Below are positions 58,950 to 64,000 of a stretch of DNA of 64,000 nt, in pieces. The notes below the pieces were generated by a model, which saw nothing but the letters and a program-made list of their open reading frames with translations, was not told where the DNA came from and ran no database searches. Origin of the DNA: Nocardiopsis_B mangrovi (GTDB lineage: Bacteria; Actinomycetota; Actinomycetes; Streptosporangiales; Streptosporangiaceae); the NCBI RefSeq assembly GCF_042653925.1, contig NZ_JBHSFQ010000005.1, positions 124,001 through 188,000 on the forward strand. The letters run 5' to 3'. Positions within the stretch are counted from its first letter, which is position 1; every line of letters begins with the position of its first letter. The translations under genes were made by a program, and so were the position numbers.

Positions 58950-59303
58950 TCATCGGTATCCGAAGCGGCGGCGCTTGGATGCCTTGCTCCATCCGCGTTT
59001 GGGAGGCGTTACGGGAAGTGCCGCCTGCCCCTCGTGGGGACGCCGGATGAGCGTCAGGCCCTCATGGTCGACCGGCTGCCACTTGTGGTCGAAGGTCCGG
59101 AACGTGAAGCCCTGCTCGTTGTCGGTGCCGTAGGCGAGCAGCGCACGGCCGTTGCCTGCGTACTCCTGCACCTCTGCCCACAGGACCTCGCGGATCCGCG
59201 CGGAAGGGCCCCCGATGAACACACCCGGGGAAATCTCCAGCAGCCAACGGGTGAGGAAACCGCGCAGCCCGGCCGGGCAGTTGGTGAGCACGATGACCGT
59301 CAC
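58950..59303 (-). CDS. cas2: Cas2e
   Basis: 117 residues of the CasB-type Cas2e: MTVIVLTNCPAGLRGFLTRW, GVFIGGPSARIREVLW, ALLAYGTDNEQGFTFRTF and WQPVDHEGLTLIRRP. Together with Cas1 it forms the integrase complex; in type I-E Cas2 acts structurally. The basic tail (PPKRGWSKASKRRRFGYR) is longer than in the E. coli protein. The start overlaps the cas1 stop by four bases. Confidence 0.95.
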   Translation of the reverse strand: MTVIVLTNCPAGLRGFLTRWLLEISPGVFIGGPSARIREVLWAEVQEYAGNGRALLAYGTDNEQGFTFRTFDHKWQPVDHEGLTLIRRPHEGQAALPVTPPKRGWSKASKRRRFGYR

Positions 59304-60253
59304 CAGATCACTCCGTCAGCGTAGTTTCGCCCGGATTCCACCTCGGCTCCGCGGTCGCTCTGGAGCGCCACACGGTCGACGGCGGCATCGGCGACATCGC
59401 GGTCGATCCCCTCGGGCAGCAGGAGGCTCTGGACGTCGTGGACGCAGCGGTCCAGGAACCCGGTCGCGTTGATCCGGTCGCGCAGCGCCCGGCGGGTACG
59501 CGGACCGACCTCTTCGGGGCTTTCGGCCGCGGTGTCGAAAGCGACCGGAATGCCTATTTCGGTCTTGTAGAGGTCGGCCACATCCAGAACGAAGGACAGC
59601 TCGTGCCCGGAATGGACGAACCCCAATCCGGGTGCGCACCCCAGGGCGGCCACCACTGCGTGGCAGACGCCGTAGAGGCACTGGGCCGCGGCGGTGACAC
59701 CCTGGTTGGGCGGGTCGCCGCCATCGAAATCGCCGTGGACATAGCGCCGCCCCCTCCACGGAATACCGACGCGTGCGGCCTCTTTCCGGTAGAAGTCCTT
59801 GACCCTCCTGCCTTCCTTGCCCAGGAGCTGCTGGCGGGTCAGCCCGGCCGGGTCCTCGTCGGGAAAGCGCATCCGGTACATGGCGCGGGCGACATCCAGC
59901 CGGGTGGTCCGGTTGGCCCAGGCGCGCGCCTGGGCCTCGACCAGTGCTGCCGAGCGGGAAAGTGAGCGGCCGCCCGCGTAGAAGCGGACTCCCTGTTCGC
60001 CCACCCACACGACGCCGGCGCCGCACTCGCCGAGCACGCTCATGGCCTGGTGGGTGACGCGGGTTCCGGGCCCCAGCAGCAGGGTGCCGATGGTGGCCGA
60101 GGGGATGTGGGTGATGCCGTCGCCGTCCTCAGCGGTGATGGCATTGGCGTCGCGGTGGACGGTGCACCGCTCCAGGTAGACGAAGGAGACCCGGTCGGCG
60201 ATGCGGGCCAGCTCGCGCGGGGTGGCGGCGCTGTGCCTGCCCACTGTGGCCAC
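59300..60253 (-). CDS. cas1: Cas1e integrase
   Basis: 317 residues. Metal ligands of the integrase site are present: E147 in LLGKEGRRVKDFY, H214 in GFVHSGHELSF, and D224/D227 in FVLDVADLYK. The N-terminal beta domain (about 20-95) and the dimer interface look complete. With Cas2 it cuts and inserts new spacers beside the leader. It is 3 bp after cas6e in a tightly packed operon. Confidence 0.96.
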   Translation of the reverse strand: MATVGRHSAATPRELARIADRVSFVYLERCTVHRDANAITAEDGDGITHIPSATIGTLLLGPGTRVTHQAMSVLGECGAGVVWVGEQGVRFYAGGRSLSRSAALVEAQARAWANRTTRLDVARAMYRMRFPDEDPAGLTRQQLLGKEGRRVKDFYRKEAARVGIPWRGRRYVHGDFDGGDPPNQGVTAAAQCLYGVCHAVVAALGCAPGLGFVHSGHELSFVLDVADLYKTEIGIPVAFDTAAESPEEVGPRTRRALRDRINATGFLDRCVHDVQSLLLPEGIDRDVADAAVDRVALQSDRGAEVESGRNYADGVIW

Positions 60254-60256
60254 CGC

Positions 60257-60985
60257 TCAGCCCACCGGGGCCAGGGTCATCAGCCCGCAGCCGTAGGCTT
60301 TGGCGCGTCCGAGCCCGTGGGTCAAGGTGTGACGCAGGGACTCGGGGTCCACGACTTCCAGCCGTCCATCGAAGGTCGCGGTGACCAGCGTGACGCGCCT
60401 CTTCTGGCGCTCGCGTTCCTTCGTCTTCGCCTCGCGATCCTCGGCGGGTTTGTCGAAGGAGCGGTCGCGGCGCTCATGGACGAGCAGTTCGTATTCGTCG
60501 CCCTCAGGCAGCAGGCGCTGCTCTCGGGGTTTCTCCAGAATCCGGAATCCCGCGGCTTCCTGCCGTTGCAGCAGCCACTGCATCTGGTGGCGCGGAGTGA
60601 CGTGTGCGGTGACCTTGGTGGGTTCGCCGTCACCGCGGCGGATGCTGTGCACAGGGTTGGCGGTAAGGCGAAACGCCCAGGTGTCGCCCTTGGCCAGCCG
60701 GGATAGGAACGGGCCGTAGTCGTAGGTCTGCCAATTCGGCCGCTGCTTCCAGCCGGCCTGCTCCACGACGTGGGTGAGGTCGGGCGGCGTGGGGCTGACG
60801 ATGTAGAGGAACACTTCGGCCTTTGCGTTGCGGTCCACCCGCCACAGCACCCGCGGGGTGTCGGTGTCGGTGGGCAGCACCTCGGGAAACGCGTTCATCA
60901 CCGCAGCGTGCATGGCGCGCGGGGAGGCGAGGAGCCGCCGCGCGCCGCCGCGCGCCGTGTTGAGGCGGAAGCGGGTGAGGTGCAT
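60257..60985 (-). CDS. cas6e: Cas6e CRISPR RNA endonuclease
   Basis: 242 residues of the double-RRM Cas6e (CasE). MHLTRFRLNTARGGARRLLA starts the first domain, with the catalytic-type His26 in AMHAAVMNAF. The C-terminal glycine-rich loop is THGLGRAKAYGCGLMTL, which holds the RNA hairpin. It cleaves the leftward CRISPR transcript at each repeat hairpin and stays in Cascade. Shares one base with the cas5e stop. Confidence 0.95.
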   Translation of the reverse strand: MHLTRFRLNTARGGARRLLASPRAMHAAVMNAFPEVLPTDTDTPRVLWRVDRNAKAEVFLYIVSPTPPDLTHVVEQAGWKQRPNWQTYDYGPFLSRLAKGDTWAFRLTANPVHSIRRGDGEPTKVTAHVTPRHQMQWLLQRQEAAGFRILEKPREQRLLPEGDEYELLVHERRDRSFDKPAEDREAKTKERERQKRRVTLVTATFDGRLEVVDPESLRHTLTHGLGRAKAYGCGLMTLAPVG

Positions 60986-61698
60986 CAGTCGCCTCCCAGC
61001 AGACTCGTCGGATCGTGGGCCGGTACCGCCGGTCGGCGGGCCCGGGGGTTGGCCACCTCGACCGTGTCGGTGCGCAGGCCGCGCAGGGCGTAGCGGCGGT
61101 GCAGGGGGTTGAAGCTCAAAGGCAGGTCACGCAGGCTGTCAGCGCCGGTCGCGCCGGGAGCGGCGTCGATCAGGGTGGTGAGGGTGACGGTGGCCTGCCG
61201 CGCCCGGCTGCGCTGATACCAGGCCGAGGCGCGCCATTCCTCGACCGCCAGCGCCTCCTCCAGGCCCATCCGGGTGCGGACGCCGATGTCGATCGGCCGG
61301 GCCGGTGGACACGAGCGCCGCCCCAGGTAGGGCAGGAACTCCGGCGCGCGCACCGCCCGGTGCAGCTCGCCGATCAGCGCGTCCTCGCCTTTCACGGCCG
61401 CGACGAAGACCGCGTCGGCCAGATAGAAGCGCTCGGAGACGGGCATGGCCGCGCCCGTGTCGAGGTGCCGGGCGGTCTGGTAGTCGCGCACGCGGGTGCC
61501 GGGCTGGTCCAGGCGCACACCGAATCGCAGAGCGGCCAGGTCGGACAGGTCGGAGGTGCGTTCACGCCCCTGGGCGGCGGCCAGCAGCCCGAGGACACCG
61601 CTCTTGGTGGGCGCGTTCTCGGTGGTGCGGCGGGCGAATCGGGCTGCCGACCCCCACGCCTGTAGGGGGCCGGCCAGCTGGAGCAGCAGGACGCTCAT
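60985..61698 (-). CDS. cas5e: Cas5e, Cascade subunit
   Basis: 237 residues. MSVLLLQLAGPLQAWGSAAR is the signature N-terminus (LxGPxQxWG), followed by TKSGVLGLLAAAQGRER, TRVRDYQTARHLDTG, YLADAVFVAAV, FLPYLGRRSCPPARPI and a C-terminal LSFNPLHRRYALR. It binds the 5' handle of the crRNA. Overlaps cas7e by four bases. Confidence 0.96.
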   Translation of the reverse strand: MSVLLLQLAGPLQAWGSAARFARRTTENAPTKSGVLGLLAAAQGRERTSDLSDLAALRFGVRLDQPGTRVRDYQTARHLDTGAAMPVSERFYLADAVFVAAVKGEDALIGELHRAVRAPEFLPYLGRRSCPPARPIDIGVRTRMGLEEALAVEEWRASAWYQRSRARQATVTLTTLIDAAPGATGADSLRDLPLSFNPLHRRYALRGLRTDTVEVANPRARRPAVPAHDPTSLLGGD

Positions 61699-62876
61699 GC
61701 CGGGGCTGCCGCCTGCTCGATCGCCGCGGCGCCGACGGCGGAGACGAGTTGGGCCAAGGGCAGTTCGGTGCCCAGTGCGCCGAGCTTGGCGGTGTTGGGC
61801 CCGATCCGCAGCACCCAGGTCTTGGTGTCGCCGGCGATCCCGTAGGCCGTCTCGATCTCACCGATGTACTGGGCCAGGCGCTCGCTGGCTTCGCGCACGT
61901 GGCCGCGTCCCATCTCGACGGGCTCCTCGAAGGCGCTGACGAAGCTGACGGGCCGTGTGCTGCGCAGCTTCACTATCACCGCCTCGGGCAGGGTGTTGTG
62001 GCCGAAGGTGTTGCGCTTTCCGGTGGGCAGCGACTCGACGAACCCGCGCACGAACGCCTCGACGGCGCGGCGCAGCGGCTCGGTGACCGGCTCGTCCTCA
62101 CGCAGCCCCTCCCCCAGGTTCCTGCGCAGCAGGTCGACGTCGAGGGCCGCGTAGCGGTACAGCGTGGCGGAGTTGAATTCGACGACGCCGATCATGCCCG
62201 CACCGGTTTCATCGTCGGGGTTCTCATCGTCGACCGCGGTGTAGTAGTCGGACTCGTTCTCCACCGGGTGCACGCTGATGGCGTGGGCGACTTGGGCGGC
62301 GGCGTCGACGTTGACGTCGGCGCCATCAGCCACCATCCGCCCGAACAGGGCGATGTCCACCGAGTGCCGGGTGTCGGCGAGTTCCTTGGCGCGCTTTTTG
62401 TTGTCCTTGAGGAAGGTCGTGATGTCGGCGCGGCCTTCGACAGCGAGCCCGGCCAGGGCGTCGAGCTGGCGGGCGCTGAGGAACATCAGGTAGGCCGACT
62501 CGGGCGCCGGGGCGTCCTCGCCGCGTTTCTTTGCGGCGTCGGCTTTGCGCTTGGGGACCTCGATCTTGGAGCCGGTGGCGGTCCGCACGGTCTCGGCGGC
62601 CAGCGTCCAGGCGTCGCGCTCCTCGATCGAGCCGTCGATGCGGCGGATGCGCTCGGCCAACAGCTCGGCGACGCGTTTGGTGCGGATGCCCAGTTCGCCG
62701 GCGTCGAGCATGTCGTCGAAGGCCATACGGGTGGCGCGTTTCCAGGCTTGGCTGGAGACCCGGGCGCGGCGGACGCCGCCGTAGAGGGCGGTCTTGGGCG
62801 CGCCCGTGTCATCGCGGTTGATGTTGCTGGGCGGGACGGTCTGCAAGATGTGCAGGTCCACGATGGTGCGGCTCAT
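61695..62876 (-). CDS. cas7e: Cas7e (Cse4) backbone of Cascade
   Basis: 393 residues. TIVDLHILQTVPPSNINRDD and GVRRARVSSQAWKRATR are the classic Cse4 start. Then come SIEERDAWTLAAETVR, ALFGRMVADGADVNVDAAAQ, VAHAISVHPVENESDYYTAV and GMIGVVEFNSATLYRYAALD. Six copies would coat the crRNA spacer region. A four-base overlap joins it to cse2 upstream and to cas5e downstream. Confidence 0.97.
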   Translation of the reverse strand: MSRTIVDLHILQTVPPSNINRDDTGAPKTALYGGVRRARVSSQAWKRATRMAFDDMLDAGELGIRTKRVAELLAERIRRIDGSIEERDAWTLAAETVRTATGSKIEVPKRKADAAKKRGEDAPAPESAYLMFLSARQLDALAGLAVEGRADITTFLKDNKKRAKELADTRHSVDIALFGRMVADGADVNVDAAAQVAHAISVHPVENESDYYTAVDDENPDDETGAGMIGVVEFNSATLYRYAALDVDLLRRNLGEGLREDEPVTEPLRRAVEAFVRGFVESLPTGKRNTFGHNTLPEAVIVKLRSTRPVSFVSAFEEPVEMGRGHVREASERLAQYIGEIETAYGIAGDTKTWVLRIGPNTAKLGALGTELPLAQLVSAVGAAAIEQAAAPA

Positions 62877-63565
62877 GGGCGGTCCTCGTCGGTCTCGGTG
62901 GAGGGCTCGATCGCGGATGGCGATGTGTCGGTGCCGGCGGCTTTGCCGGCGGCCGCGGTGGTGGAGGAGGCGTGAAAGCCGCGCCCCCAGGCGGCGCGGA
63001 CGTCGCTGCGGCCGCCGGGTTGCTGGAAGCGGTGGATCTGGTCGGCCAGCAGGCCGTAGTCGAGGGCCACGGCGTCGCGCCGTAGCAGCACGACGATCTC
63101 GCGCAGCCGGAAGGCAAGGGTGGCCAGGTCGTGGGCGGTGCCGACCTGGACGAAGCGTCGCCGCAGCGGCTCGTCGATGTCGCCGGGCGGCATGAGCCGG
63201 CGCACGGCCGCGCCCAGGTCGCGTCCGCGCTGGTGCATGCGCTCCTCACGGCGGGACTGCTGGTGCACCGCGAAGAGTGTCAGCGCGATGTGGGCGGCGT
63301 CCTCCGCCTCCTCCTGCTCATTCGCCTTCTCTTCTCGTCGGAGGAAGGGCGGCATGGCCTCGTAGAAGCGATCGTCCAGCGTCAGGCCCCACAGTTCGGG
63401 GACCGCCTCGATGGTCTTGCCCGCGCCGCGCCGCAGTTGGGCCAGGGTGGCCACGGCGCCGGAGCGGTCGTGGATGTAACCGTTCTGGATCTCGCGGACG
63501 CGTTCGTCGACGAAGGCGCCGACCCACCGCAAGGGGGGCGTGCGCTTGGGGCCGGTGGTGGTCAC
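62873..63565 (-). CDS. cse2: Cse2 (Cas11e), Cascade small subunit
   Basis: 230 residues from GTG at 63565, which overlaps the cse1 stop as GTGA. PLRWVGAFVDERVREIQNGY, GAVATLAQLRRGAGKTIEAV and AAHIALTLFAVHQQSRREER form the helical core; VALDYGLLADQIHRFQQPGG and RAAWGRGFHA sit near the end. Two copies bridge Cascade and the non-target strand in known complexes. The C-terminal 30 residues are low-complexity (Ala/Thr/Glu). Confidence 0.94.
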   Translation of the reverse strand: MTTTGPKRTPPLRWVGAFVDERVREIQNGYIHDRSGAVATLAQLRRGAGKTIEAVPELWGLTLDDRFYEAMPPFLRREEKANEQEEAEDAAHIALTLFAVHQQSRREERMHQRGRDLGAAVRRLMPPGDIDEPLRRRFVQVGTAHDLATLAFRLREIVVLLRRDAVALDYGLLADQIHRFQQPGGRSDVRAAWGRGFHASSTTAAAGKAAGTDTSPSAIEPSTETDEDRP

Positions 63566-64000
63566 GCTCGTGCCTCGTCCGTCTGCTCGTCTGTGGTGGA
63601 CATCGGAAGCCCCTTGTTCAGCTCCGCGCGGAATCGCAGGTCGGCGCCGCCGGCCGTGAGCCAGAACGACCCGGTTGCGGTGTCGATGAGCCGGCCCGTC
63701 CAGGCCGCGTCGCCCGCCTGGTCGACCAGCCGCTTGCCGAGGTCGAGGACTGTTCGGCGGGCGAGGCGCTGCCATTCGCCGCGTTCGGCTTCGGGATCGT
63801 CGTCGGCGTGGAGTCCGTGCAGCCAGTGCCGGAAGGGCCCGTCGAGTGCGGCGAAGCCAAGGTCGCGGGCCGTGGCCTTCGGGCCTTCGGTCTCGGCGCC
63901 GGCTGCCTGCGCGAGTCGCTGGGCGAGATCGCCCAGGGCGGTGACCGCGCGTTCGGCGTCGGCGACCGCGTCGACGGCGGTCTGGCCGAGTTCGGCGTCG
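63562..64000 (-). CDS. cse1: Cse1 (Cas8e), C-terminal part, cut by window edge
   Basis: About 145 codons of the 3' end, read leftwards from the window edge to TGA at 63562-63564. The stretch LGFAALDGPFRHWLHGLH, EWQRLARRTVLDLGKRLVDQ, WTGRLID, SFWLTAGGADLRFRAELNKG is the C-terminal four-helix bundle of Cse1. The protein recognises the PAM and recruits Cas3. Overlap with cse2 confirms operon order cse1-cse2-cas7e. The start and any cas3 lie beyond position 64000. Confidence 0.93.
   Translation of the reverse strand, partial: DAELGQTAVDAVADAERAVTALGDLAQRLAQAAGAETEGPKATARDLGFAALDGPFRHWLHGLHADDDPEAERGEWQRLARRTVLDLGKRLVDQAGDAAWTGRLIDTATGSFWLTAGGADLRFRAELNKGLPMSTTDEQTDEARA

Noticed and set aside
58410..59133. 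Several overlapping frames across the CRISPR array giving repeated HPRVRGEH/SPRARG peptides
   Set aside because: These are translations of the repeats, a well-known misannotation, not proteins.
63562..64000. A type I-E system lacking cas3
   Set aside because: cas3 normally precedes cse1, which is itself cut by the window edge, so absence cannot be judged.

Overview
The window is very GC-rich chromosomal DNA from an actinomycete. A GH9 and a GH6 cellulase each carry an upstream palindrome TGGGAGCGCTCCCA, the known operator of the cellulase repressor CelR of Thermobifida. F420-type PPOX oxidoreductases, WhiJ/DUF397 genes, an AfsR-like SARP regulator and a type I-E CRISPR system with the Streptomyces-style repeat are also present. 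Together these point to Nocardiopsaceae (Thermobifida, Nocardiopsis or Streptomonospora) or a close relative. There are no rRNA or tRNA genes, insertion sequences or phage genes.

Layout. 0-3.4 kb: a decayed sigma-factor tail; an ohrR-ohr peroxide-defence unit with a second MarR gene; a Zur-box operon of zinc-free ribosomal proteins bL33-bL31-bL32; and a MOSC protein. 3.5-12.6 kb: a short DUF4132 protein, a large LPG-synthase/flippase-like membrane protein with a degenerate kinase-like middle, a 1045-residue SARP-NB-ARC-TPR regulator followed by an unlisted 35-residue peptide gene and a terminator, an ACT protein and an F420 oxidoreductase. 12.9-21.6 kb: an NB-ARC-TPR STAND ATPase, a GT-B-like gene pair, a permuted NlpC/P60-like protein, a hydrolase-TetR divergent pair, and a WhiJ/DUF397/anti-sigma-like ATPase triad. 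21.9-27.1 kb: a P-loop ATPase coupled to two tandem, membrane-anchored periplasmic-binding-protein-like receptors; this is the strongest candidate here for an undescribed system. 27.1-40.9 kb: ordinary metabolism (LysR/threonine dehydratase, acyltransferase, aminopeptidase P, aminotransferase, phosphatase, hydrolases, nitronate monooxygenase, RidA, PPOX).

41.0-58.3 kb is a plant-polysaccharide locus. It holds a secreted GH9 cellulase and a secreted GH6 cellulase, each under a CelR-type operator; a dipeptide/oligosaccharide-type ABC transporter under a different LacI-type operator (CTAAACCGGTTTAG); and a GH3 glycosidase with a CUT1-type sugar transporter lacking its own ATPase, divergent from a LacI regulator. 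The logic is extracellular cleavage, uptake of oligosaccharides by two transporters, intracellular hydrolysis by GH3, and repression by LacI-family proteins.

58.5-64.0 kb is a type I-E CRISPR-Cas module read leftwards: cse1 (cut by the window edge), cse2, cas7e, cas5e, cas6e, cas1, cas2, then a leader and a small array of six repeats and five 32-nt spacers. cas3 would lie beyond the right edge.

Limits: functions are assigned by recognising motifs by eye, without database searches. Start codons were chosen from Shine-Dalgarno spacing, operon overlaps or leaderless promoters as stated.
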